This document shows positions 7,789 to 14,105 of a stretch of 17,687 nucleotides of DNA, one piece after another. The stretch is taken from NCBI GenBank assembly GCA_900770275.1, contig CAAGJS010000313.1:1-17687 (forward strand). The letters are read 5' to 3'. Each line of letters begins with the position of its first letter. Positions within the stretch are counted from its first letter, which is position 1. The position numbers and the translations under genes are program-made. This DNA comes from Erysipelotrichaceae bacterium (GTDB lineage: Bacteria; Bacillota_I; Bacilli_A; Erysipelotrichales; Erysipelotrichaceae). Under the pieces are notes generated by a model that was not told the DNA's origin, ran no database searches, and saw only the letters and a program-made list of their open reading frames with translations.

Positions 7789-8414
7789 ACTTTTACCATC
7801 GCAGGTTCCACTTCCTTGCCACTGGCATCGTGGAATGTGATGTCGACTGCCGCAACGTCGACGACATCCTTTCCTAAAAGATCCTCTGCGGCAGAGGCCG
7901 CTTCTTCTGCCGATGCAGTCGTTACCTGTACCGTTGTGCCGGCGGGGAAGGTACCTTCCTCCGCATGAATGGCAGAAGTGACGCCATTATCTGCCGTGAC
8001 TTCTGCGTCGATGGCAGGCATCGGATCAGCTTCTGGTGTCGATTCCGAAGTCGGCTCCGGCGTCACTTCTGCCGGTTCTTCCGCAGGTTCTGGCGTCGCA
8101 GCCGGTGTTTCTTCGGGCTCGGCTGTCGTTTCGCTTTCGGGTTCTGCTGTCTCGGCCGGTGCCGCCGTCTCTTCACTGTCCGGGGACGGTGTGCTTTCAT
8201 CCGGTTCTGCCGTAACTTCGGCTTCGGCAGTCGGCTCTGCGCCGGTCGTCGCTGTGCCTTCATCGGTTACTGTCGTGGTTTCGGTGTCACCGGTATCTTC
8301 CTCTTCCGCATGGACGGATACGGGTGCACAGGTCATTGCCATGACGCCGCACAGAAGAAGACTGATGATGAAATGAGAATCGTGAACATGATGTTTTGAA
8401 GTGTTGCGCTTCAT
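7779..8414 (-). CDS. N-terminal segment of the surface protein (signal peptide and Thr/Glu/Pro-rich stalk)
   Basis: The 211-residue open frame starts at an ATG at 8414 with a strong AGGGGGAG ribosome binding site. Residues 15-36 form a Sec signal peptide with likely cleavage after VHA (residue 36). Residues 37 to about 145 are low-complexity Thr, Glu, Pro and Ala, a stalk typical of wall-attached proteins. Then comes a small domain containing GTFPAGTTVQV, LLGKDVVDVAAVDITF and KEVEPAMVKV. The frame ends abruptly at a TGA three codons after the frameshift. If it is expressed as read, the product is a secreted fragment without any anchor. Confidence 0.7.
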   Translation of the reverse strand: MKRNTSKHHVHDSHFIISLLLCGVMAMTCAPVSVHAEEEDTGDTETTTVTDEGTATTGAEPTAEAEVTAEPDESTPSPDSEETAAPAETAEPESETTAEPEETPAATPEPAEEPAEVTPEPTSESTPEADPMPAIDAEVTADNGVTSAIHAEEGTFPAGTTVQVTTASAEEAASAAEDLLGKDVVDVAAVDITFHDASGKEVEPAMVKVCR

Positions 8415-8592
8415 CTAAGCTCCCCCTAAGATCGGGAAAATCGCTGACGATTGTTCTTCGATCTTCTGAATTAGCAGCTGTAGACGGAATGCAGTTGTTG
8501 TGCACCACGTGTAATAGCACCGCAGGATTTTGTACGCAATATTATTACCTATATTCCGGCTGAAATTTACCCATTCTTGAACTATTGTTTAC

Positions 8593-8633
8593 AAAAAATA
8601 CATCGGGAACCGGGATCTCCGATTTCCGATGCC
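8593..8633 (-). terminator. Intrinsic terminator after the aldo/keto reductase gene
   Basis: On the minus strand CATCGG pairs with CCGATG, with partial further pairing inside (ATCGG with CCCGGT), and is followed by TATTTTTTG. It starts about 14 nt after the reductase stop codon. The stem is imperfect, but position and T-tract support a terminator. Confidence 0.7.
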
Positions 8634-8646
8634 AGATATTTACCAA

Positions 8647-9495
8647 TCAGAACATATCCAGTTCCACCTTGTGATCCGGAACCGGGAAAGCCGCTGACAA
8701 TAAGGCGTACTCCTCATCGCTCAGCTCGATGTCCAGTACGTCACGGTTTTGCTGAACATGCTCGATGGATGCGGCCTTGGGTACCGCAAACACCGTGGGA
8801 TCATGAATCAGAAACGCGAGCATCACCTGCGTCTCGCTGATGTGATGATCCGCAGCCACTTTCTTCACGGCCGGATGCGACACAATACGCTGACGCAGCT
8901 CGACGGTGCGTACGAGTGGTGAATACGACATCGTTAACATGCCATGTTTCTTCAGCCACGGTACCAGGTCATACTCGACGCCGCGTGATCCAAGATGATA
9001 CAGCACCTGATCCGTGACGCAGTCTTCGCCTCCGGCGGCCATCAGTTCTTCCATGTCTGACACATCGAAGTTACTGACGCCCCAGCGGCGGATCAGGCCT
9101 TTCTTTACCAGTTCGTTCATGCATGACACTGTCTCAGACAGCGGCACATCTTCACGCCAGTGCAATAGATAGAGATCAAGATAATCTGTGCCAAGACGCT
9201 TCAGCGAATTTTCGCAGCAGGTAAAGATATGTTCCCTTCCGGAGTTCCAGGGATATACCTTCGAAACGATAAAGAGCTTTGAGCGATCAAAACCCCTGAT
9301 CGCTTCCCCAACCAGCTTCTCCGATCCGCCGTCGGCATACATCTCGGCCGTATCAATGAGCGTCAGTCCGTGTTCGATGCCATAGCGCAGTGCCGCAAGT
9401 TCCTGATCATGTTTATCAATAGATTCCCCCATTTCCCAGGTGCCCTGGCCAAGGGCAGGAATCACGGTTCCATCCAATAGTCTTACTGTCTTCAT
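8647..9495 (-). CDS. Aldo/keto reductase, YeaE-like
   Basis: This is a cytoplasmic NAD(P)H-dependent carbonyl reductase with the (beta/alpha)8 fold. The 282 residues carry the full catalytic tetrad: Asp48 and Tyr53 (LIDTAEMYADGG), Lys79 (FIVSKVYPWN) and His112 (YLLHWRE). RRWGVSNFD and DQVLYHLGSRGVEYDL are signature segments. From memory, these blocks and the LDM C terminus closely match E. coli YeaE, reported to reduce methylglyoxal; the true substrate here is not shown by sequence. The start at 9495 matches the family N terminus (VRLLDGTVIPALGQGTW), but there is no normal Shine-Dalgarno: only AGGA directly touching the ATG. The gene appears monocistronic, with terminators on both sides. Confidence 0.93.
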   Translation of the reverse strand: MKTVRLLDGTVIPALGQGTWEMGESIDKHDQELAALRYGIEHGLTLIDTAEMYADGGSEKLVGEAIRGFDRSKLFIVSKVYPWNSGREHIFTCCENSLKRLGTDYLDLYLLHWREDVPLSETVSCMNELVKKGLIRRWGVSNFDVSDMEELMAAGGEDCVTDQVLYHLGSRGVEYDLVPWLKKHGMLTMSYSPLVRTVELRQRIVSHPAVKKVAADHHISETQVMLAFLIHDPTVFAVPKAASIEHVQQNRDVLDIELSDEEYALLSAAFPVPDHKVELDMF

Positions 9496-9641
9496 TCCTA
9501 TATATTAATGGATGAAGGATTAAGAATCTTCTCCATTATTAGCCACGCACGCAGAAGATCTCTCATTACACCACACAGGAAAAATGGAGAAAGCCGCATA
9601 ACCATGCGACATTCCCCATTTTCACTTCAAAACTCAACGTT

Positions 9642-9731
9642 TCAGTTTTCTCTGTGCGCGCCGAAGTCGACGACATCCTTTCCAAAGAAATCGTCTGCGG
9701 CTGGGGCAGCTTCTGATGCAGCTGTAGCGTT
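9642..9731 (-). pseudogene. Remnant of a surface-protein domain (GKDVVD segment)
   Basis: On the minus strand a short frame reads ASEAAPAADDFFGKDVVDFG before a stop. It resembles ASAEEAASAAEDLLGKDVVDV in the InlB-repeat surface protein 1.8 kb downstream. The 18 bases at 9666-9683 are identical to those at 7857-7874. No start, signal peptide or continuation is present. It looks like a leftover from a second copy, through duplication or recombination, rather than an active gene. Confidence 0.5.
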
Positions 9732-9806
9732 TCTTCAATCGCGGTCGACGCATCATGAAAAGATGCTGTGTACGTTTGTATTACATTTATTGCTTTTGTA
9801 CGCAGT

Positions 9807-9839
9807 AAAAAGGACTGCGGCATTTTCTGCTGCAGTCCT
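9807..9839 (-). terminator. Intrinsic terminator after the SH3b protein gene
   Basis: On the minus strand AGGACTGC pairs perfectly with GCAGTCCT, with a further GCA/TGC pairing inside the loop, followed by a run of T residues. It lies about 30 nt after the SH3b gene stop and would end the hprK-ppaX-SH3b transcript. Confidence 0.88.
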
Positions 9840-9869
9840 GCGTGCATATTCGGATTTGTTACGGTTTTG

Positions 9870-11141
9870 TCAGTTGGCTTTATACGTTACCCAGCTGCCA
9901 TTATCTGCGATCCACTGGTTATTGCCGATCTGATACCACGTATAGCCGCCGGAAGATGTGGTCGAGTAAACGTCATAGGACTGGCCATTCGTTGCAGTGC
10001 CAACCTTTGAACCGGCTGTCGATGCGGAAGAACGGATGTTGAGGCCGTTGACGTTAACAGTTACTTTACCGATGGCGCTGCTCGTTGTCGTTGTGCTTGC
10101 GGTCGCAGTTGCGGCAGGTGTAGCGGTTGCCGTCGTTTCGCTGGACGAGGAAGCTGTCGCAGTAGCGTCGGCGGATGCGTCAGGTGTCTCAGTCGCTTCG
10201 ACGGTCGGCGTCGGTGTTGTTTCGATGGTAGCCGTTGGCGTTGCGGTCGGTGTTGCCGTTGCCTGTACCTCAGCTGATGGCAGGAACGGGATACGTCCAA
10301 AGGTGCTATCGTAGACCTTCGGTACAAAGATGTAAAGAACCAGGGCAAGAGCTACGACGGCAAGGATGCCGATCAGTACGCCAAGCAGCCATCCCGGTAT
10401 GCCGCCGCCCTCTTCATAGTCTTCGTCATCATCTTCGTCGTCTTCATCTTCTTCGACGACCTTCTTTTTGCGTGCGGAGCGGCGAGGCTTTTCTTCTTCC
10501 TCGTCTTCGTCCTCATCGTCTTCGTCATCGTCCTGTTTCTTATGGCGATGGAAGAGGACTCTGGGCTTCTCATCCTCGTCCTCTTCTTCGTCGTCTTCAT
10601 CCTCATCTTCTTCTTCGACGACTTTCTTCTTCTTTTTGGAGCCAAAGAGGCGGCGGGGCTTTTCTTCCTCTTCTTCCTCCTCGTCCTCCTCTTCCGTCAC
10701 TGTGGGAGCTGCGGTTCTTGTGGGCCTGACGGGTTCAGGTTCCTCTTCAACCGTTGGCTGCGGCTGCGGGGCAGAGGTCTTGACAGGCGAATCGGGTCCG
10801 GAAGGAGACGATCCAAAGGGTCCGAACGACATGTCATCATCCGTAGCCGAAAGGATGTCGGAAATCGACTGTTCCGATGCTGCCGTATACTTCTGAATCT
10901 CCTTGGTCACATAGCCATCAAGGAAGGAATCAAAGTCTCCTCCCTTCGGCAGATTGGAAATGTGGGCAAATGCGCTGGAGAAGGAATGGATCTCAGCATT
11001 CTTCTGATCCTCTTCCGGTACACCGGCGTTACGGATCCTGTCCTTCACCTGGCGATGATATGCTTTGACGAGCGACGTGATTGCGGCGCTGTCGCCGCCA
11101 CGTGCCTGTTCAACAAGCTGATTTAACTCTTCACGTTCCAT
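9870..11141 (-). CDS. Single-pass membrane protein: sigma-70-region-2-like N terminus, charge blocks, SH3b domain
   Basis: The 423-residue product has an unusual layout. Residues 1-85 (LVEQARGGDSAAITSLVKAYHRQ) resemble region 2 of ECF sigma factors, but the similarity is weak and no region 4 follows. Residues 150-245 alternate long Asp/Glu runs with basic patches in three units beginning KPRRLF, KPRVLF and KPRRSA (residues 161, 192 and 218). Residues 248-273 are a membrane helix (GWLLGVLIGILAVVALALVL). Residues 290-356 are a Thr/Ala/Pro linker, and 357-423 form a bacterial SH3 (SH3b) domain with GLNIRSSAS and WIADNGSWV, probably binding cell wall outside. Topology should be N-terminus in. AAGGAG lies 5 nt before the ATG. 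It follows the HAD gene by 38 nt with no terminator. The function is unknown; transmembrane sensing is inference. Confidence 0.8.
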   Translation of the reverse strand: MEREELNQLVEQARGGDSAAITSLVKAYHRQVKDRIRNAGVPEEDQKNAEIHSFSSAFAHISNLPKGGDFDSFLDGYVTKEIQKYTAASEQSISDILSATDDDMSFGPFGSSPSGPDSPVKTSAPQPQPTVEEEPEPVRPTRTAAPTVTEEEDEEEEEEEKPRRLFGSKKKKKVVEEEDEDEDDEEEDEDEKPRVLFHRHKKQDDDEDDEDEDEEEEKPRRSARKKKVVEEDEDDEDDDEDYEEGGGIPGWLLGVLIGILAVVALALVLYIFVPKVYDSTFGRIPFLPSAEVQATATPTATPTATIETTPTPTVEATETPDASADATATASSSSETTATATPAATATASTTTTSSAIGKVTVNVNGLNIRSSASTAGSKVGTATNGQSYDVYSTTSSGGYTWYQIGNNQWIADNGSWVTYKAN

Positions 11142-11179
11142 AGTGTCTCCTTTTGTGAAACAGATTCCTGCTTATTTTA

Positions 11180-11833
11180 CTACCCAATCCAATGCGGATG
11201 GGCATCGATGAGTCCATATATCTCATCCAGATGCGTAATGACCGCATCCGGTCCCGCATTGACGATGGCAGAACGCTTACCTTCATTGGTCACGATGCCG
11301 ATGGTGAAGGACTCGGAAGCCTTGCCAGCCAGTACATCCATGGCGCTGTCACCGGTATAGACGCAGGTGTCTGTGCCAAGGATCTTCTTTGCCTTAAGGA
11401 TACCTTCGGGATCGGGCTTCTCCTTCTCCACATCATCTCTTCCAATAAGGACAGAGAACATATCCTTCATTCCCTGTTCTTCCAGTATCTCATCGAGACT
11501 CTCGTGGAGCCGTGTCGTAAAGATGCCGGAAGGTACGTTGTGGGCTTTCAGATACAAAAGTAATTCCTTCGCGCCGTCGAATGGATGGATGAGGCGGCGC
11601 GCCTGTGTCTTCTGGTATTCGATGTATTCGGGAATCAGTATATTCGCATCTTCATTGGGGAAGAGCTTTGGTATTTCTGTCTGCAGCGAGGGTCCAAGTA
11701 CTTCGACCTGAAGCTGCGGCGTAAATTCGTCGACGGTGCGATAGGTTTCGAAGAGGTGGCGGAAGCTTGCGAGAATTGCAGGCTCCGTGTTCATTACCGT
11801 TCCGTCAAAGTCGAAGAGAAAGAGGGTCTTCAT
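11180..11833 (-). CDS. ppaX: HAD-family phosphatase, probable pyrophosphatase PpaX
   Basis: This cytoplasmic haloacid dehalogenase-type hydrolase has 217 residues. It shows motif I FDFDGT (nucleophile Asp8, acid/base Asp10), a motif II Thr near 106, motif III Lys139 within EKEKPDPE, and motif IV GDSAMD (161-166). The segments LGPSL and DDVEKEKPDPE resemble B. subtilis PpaX. That enzyme hydrolyses the pyrophosphate formed when HPr kinase/phosphorylase dephosphorylates Ser-HPr, and its gene lies in the hprK operon. Here the ATG overlaps the hprK stop as ATGA, which implies translational coupling and supports that role. A phosphoglycolate-phosphatase-type activity is the main alternative, since these subfamilies are hard to tell apart by motifs. 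Confidence 0.8.
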   Translation of the reverse strand: MKTLFLFDFDGTVMNTEPAILASFRHLFETYRTVDEFTPQLQVEVLGPSLQTEIPKLFPNEDANILIPEYIEYQKTQARRLIHPFDGAKELLLYLKAHNVPSGIFTTRLHESLDEILEEQGMKDMFSVLIGRDDVEKEKPDPEGILKAKKILGTDTCVYTGDSAMDVLAGKASESFTIGIVTNEGKRSAIVNAGPDAVITHLDEIYGLIDAHPHWIG

Positions 11834-12816
11834 TGGTTGTTTTCCGCCTTCTTTTCCTCTGCCTGTTCTTTGTCTTCTTTCATCAGCGTATTGCGCAGGC
11901 GCTGCTTGAACATGACGGAGGAATGGTAGCCTTCTTCTTCAAGCAGGAAGTTCATGACGGCCGCTTCAATGACGGATGAAGTGGAACGGCCCGGGGAAAC
12001 GGGCAGCTCCAAAGTTGGAACCTGAACGTCGAGGATATTGGTGAACTGACGTTCCTCGTCGCCGATCCGCATATATTCCTTCTTTGGATCAAACGGCGTC
12101 AGATGGATGCGCAGATCAATATTGGCGCGGGCCGAGAGGCAGTTGGCGCCATACATACGTTCAACATCAACGATGCCGATGCCGCGGATCTCCATCATTC
12201 CCTTGAGAATATCCGGCGCATGACCGACGAGGACGTTATGAATCTTCTGCACATCGACGCGATCGTCAGCAACCAGTACCTGCCCGTCGCGGATCAGTTC
12301 GAGGGCGGCTTCCGATTTGCCCATGCCCGATTCGCCCGTAATCAGGATGCCTTTGCCATACACCAGCAGAAGTTCGCCGGAGATGCTTTGTTCCTGGGCG
12401 AGATGTTCATCAAGATAGGTGATCAGATCGACCATCACCTGATAGGTAACAACCGGCGTCGTAAAGATCGGGAAGTTGCGCTCCCGTCCCACTTCCGCAA
12501 GGACCGGCGGAACATCGTTGCCATGCGTAACGATAATCATCGGCGTCAGTCCGTCGGTGATGGACTGATAGCGCTGACGCTGCTCCGCTTCGCTGAGATC
12601 CTGAATGTAGTTGTATTCCTTCTGTCCGAAGATAACGATACGCCGCGGCTCCGTCGGCTTATAGTAGCCCGACAGCTCGAAGCCCGGGCGGTTCAGATCC
12701 GGAATAACGACCCATCGATTGAGAGACGCCGCATCTCCCGTCACCTGTTTCAGATGCATGAATTTGACGATATCACCGATCATGACGCGCTTTGTATATT
12801 CCGTATTGTCTGCCAT
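11830..12816 (-). CDS. hprK: HPr kinase/phosphorylase with atypical active-site residues
   Basis: HprK phosphorylates Ser46 of HPr with ATP, and reverses this with phosphate, to control carbon catabolite repression. The 328-residue product has the N-terminal regulatory domain, Walker A GESGMGKS (161-168), catalytic Asp185 in LVADDRVDV, the signature EIRGIGIVDV (209-218) and Arg250 in YMRIG. Two positions are odd. The segment equivalent to the canonical VHGVLVDVYG reads ISGELLLVYG, which puts Ser146 where B. subtilis has active-site His138. The phosphorylase loop PVRPGR reads PVSPGR (272-277). The family assignment is secure, but the balance of kinase and phosphorylase activity may differ. AGAGGA precedes the ATG, with a TATAAT element upstream. 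The C terminus is a charged tail. Confidence 0.96.
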   Translation of the reverse strand: MADNTEYTKRVMIGDIVKFMHLKQVTGDAASLNRWVVIPDLNRPGFELSGYYKPTEPRRIVIFGQKEYNYIQDLSEAEQRQRYQSITDGLTPMIIVTHGNDVPPVLAEVGRERNFPIFTTPVVTYQVMVDLITYLDEHLAQEQSISGELLLVYGKGILITGESGMGKSEAALELIRDGQVLVADDRVDVQKIHNVLVGHAPDILKGMMEIRGIGIVDVERMYGANCLSARANIDLRIHLTPFDPKKEYMRIGDEERQFTNILDVQVPTLELPVSPGRSTSSVIEAAVMNFLLEEEGYHSSVMFKQRLRNTLMKEDKEQAEEKKAENNQ

Positions 12817-12839
12817 GGCTCTGTCCTCTTTGCGGCCCC

Positions 12840-12845
12840 ATTATA
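12840..12845 (-). promoter_or_regulatory. Candidate -10 element for the hprK operon
   Basis: A perfect TATAAT lies 24 nt upstream of the hprK ATG on the minus strand. At 17-nt spacing the -35 position falls in a T-run (TTTTTT), a poor match, so an activator or an alternative spacing may be involved. It sits directly after tandem terminators, as expected for a new transcription start. Confidence 0.5.
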
Positions 12846-12862
12846 CCCGATGAGCCGCAATC

Positions 12863-12887
12863 AAAAAAGAAGTGCACATGCATGCAC
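12863..12887 (-). terminator. Possible second terminator before hprK
   Basis: On the minus strand GTGCAT can pair with GTGCAC (one G-U) around a GCAT loop, followed by TTCTTTTTT. It lies about 40 nt beyond the stronger terminator at 12929 and just upstream of the hprK -10. It may back up termination of the uvrA operon. Confidence 0.5.
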
Positions 12888-12928
12888 CCCTTAAGAATGT
12901 CTGAATTTCTTCGTACCGTTCGGATATG

Positions 12929-12957
12929 AAAAGGCAGCCATCGTCATGACGGCTGCC
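12929..12957 (-). terminator. Intrinsic terminator of the uvrA-DUF4230-lipoprotein operon
   Basis: On the minus strand GGCAGCCGTC pairs with GATGGCTGCC (10 pairs, one G-U) around a five-base loop, followed by TTTT. It lies 25 nt after the lipoprotein stop codon. Confidence 0.88.
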
Positions 12958-12981
12958 CCTTCAGGTTCATGATTGATTCTC

Positions 12982-13491
12982 TTACTCAGCTGCAGAAGCC
13001 TGTGCCTGCGTCGCTGCGTCAATCTGATCCAGCAGCTTCGCATAGGAGTTCTCCACATCCTCAACCGTGTAGAGATTGCGGCTGCCCGGCGCAACGCACT
13101 TCACTTCCCGCGACGAATACAGATAAACTGTCGTACCTGCTGCCACCTGAATGGAATAAACCAGGTTCTCTTCCGACGGTTCATCTTCCTGCGGATTCAG
13201 CGAGATCTTGCTGAAAACATCCTGTGCCGCCGTAATGATATCCGTACCGATGGCCGCATCCGCATCCGCCGGCGACTGCCAGTCCGTCATCGAATGCGTC
13301 GACTTCGACGGATCCACATAGGAGAACTTCACCGATGAGGCATCTGCCGCCTCCAGTGCTGCCACTGCAGGATCCGCAGCGGCTGTTGCCGCCGAACTTG
13401 CAGCAGAAGAGCTTGTCGAAGAAGACGTGCTGCCGCAGGCTGCCAGCAGAATGACTCCTGCCGCCAGCAAGGCTTTTGTTACTTTGTTCAT
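12982..13491 (-). CDS. Small lipoprotein of unknown function
   Basis: The 169-residue product starts with a lipoprotein signal peptide. A short basic head (MNKVTK) and a hydrophobic stretch end in a lipobox, LLAAC, with the lipidated Cys at residue 19. Residues 20 to about 45 are Ser/Ala-rich, a spacer from the membrane. The remainder (about 50-165) is a small mixed domain with KFSYVDPSKSTHSM, VYSIQVAAGTTVYLYSSREV and a helical C terminus. I recognise no family. The gene follows the DUF4230 gene by 29 nt and is preceded by GGAGG at good spacing, so it is the last gene of the uvrA operon. Both proteins should sit on the outer face of the membrane, and a functional partnership is plausible but unproven. 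Confidence 0.8.
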   Translation of the reverse strand: MNKVTKALLAAGVILLAACGSTSSSTSSSAASSAATAAADPAVAALEAADASSVKFSYVDPSKSTHSMTDWQSPADADAAIGTDIITAAQDVFSKISLNPQEDEPSEENLVYSIQVAAGTTVYLYSSREVKCVAPGSRNLYTVEDVENSYAKLLDQIDAATQAQASAAE

Positions 13492-13520
13492 GCTATTTCT
13501 TTCCTCCCCAGAAACTTTTA

Positions 13521-14105
13521 TTACTGCACACTCACTGCAACCGAATAATCGCCGACGACTCCCTCCAGAAGGCCGCTGACGATCTCTTTCGCATGCGAAT
13601 CTGCGTCCGATTTCAGACTGTTCATCAGATCCGTATGTGTCGTCACATCGTCACTCGCCATCTGAATGGCATCCGTCACATCGGTTTTATCGGTCCAGTT
13701 AAAGAGCGCACGCTTCTCATCGTAAAAGGCGATCGTACTTTCGTCAACATTCACATCGAGAATCTCTGAAGCCGGAAGAACGACATTGACCGTCTTTGCC
13801 GCATCATCCACCGTGATCTGCGCCTTGGAAAGATCCTTGATTCCCGCGGTTACGATAGCGGTATAGGTCATCGTAAATCCCTTCTGCGTAATGAAGGGAA
13901 TACTGCCCTCCTTCACCGTCACAAGACCCGAATAGTACAGCTTCTGCGTCGTCAGCTCCGCCGCATCTTCGAGCTTCGAAGATACGAAGGCATAGTCAAC
14001 GGTCGGCTTCGGATTCAGCCAGTTATTGATCGCCGTCCTTCCCGCAAAGAGAACGCCGGCAAGAATCAGTGCCCCACACAGAAATCCAGTCCAGAACTTC
14101 TTCAT
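13521..14105 (-). CDS. DUF4230 membrane-anchored protein
   Basis: The 194-residue product has one N-terminal membrane helix (FLCGALILAGVLFAG, about residues 8-22), with the remainder predicted outside. The body matches my recollection of the DUF4230 family: LTTQKLYYSG, FTMTYTAIVTAGIDL-like (here GIKDL), VNVVLPASEILDVNVD and STIAFYDEK. The C terminus is helical (KEIVSGLLEGVVGDY). No enzymatic function is known for the family. Its ATG overlaps the uvrA stop in ATGA, and AAGGAG lies about 10 nt upstream inside uvrA, so translation is coupled to uvrA. The link between a repair protein and an envelope protein is probably one of shared transcription rather than shared function. Confidence 0.85.
   Translation of the reverse strand: MKKFWTGFLCGALILAGVLFAGRTAINNWLNPKPTVDYAFVSSKLEDAAELTTQKLYYSGLVTVKEGSIPFITQKGFTMTYTAIVTAGIKDLSKAQITVDDAAKTVNVVLPASEILDVNVDESTIAFYDEKRALFNWTDKTDVTDAIQMASDDVTTHTDLMNSLKSDADSHAKEIVSGLLEGVVGDYSVAVSVQ

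Larger units (their letters stand above)
4764..8414 (-). pseudogene. InlB-repeat cell-wall surface protein gene, broken by two frameshifts
   Basis: Three consecutive reading-frame segments together make one secreted surface protein of about 1,200 residues. The order is signal peptide, Thr/Glu/Pro-rich stalk, an all-beta domain, several InlB B-type (Flg_new/Listeria-Bacteroides) repeats, and a VPKTG sorting signal with membrane anchor. The frame breaks near 7786-7790, where GTGTG stands where GTG would keep the frame. It breaks again at 6867, where there is an extra A between GTT and TGG. The two shifts (+2 and +1) add to three, so the first and last segments share a frame. Neither break lies in a homopolymer. 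As read, translation stops at 7779. Either the gene has decayed, or the assembly contains two small errors. It is monocistronic, with a terminator at 4694 and a good ribosome binding site (AGGGGGAG) at the start. Confidence 0.75.
9496..9869. other. 374-bp intergenic region
   Basis: This gap lies between the SH3b protein gene and the aldo/keto reductase. It contains the SH3b gene's terminator (9807-9839) and a decayed fragment related to the surface-protein gene (about 9642-9731). A 12-codon open frame (MEKILNPSSINI) ends 2 nt before the reductase ATG. No good -35/-10 pair for the reductase was found, although TAATAT sits at 9502-9507. Confidence 0.5.

Noticed and set aside
7786..7790. Phase-variable repeat controlling the surface-protein frame
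   Set aside because: Only two TG units are present, far too few for slipped-strand contingency switching.
10468..10896. Plus-strand frame encoding long poly-Ser
   Set aside because: It is the complement of the Asp/Glu-rich tract of the SH3b membrane protein. The repetitiveness comes from GAA/GAC codons on the other strand.
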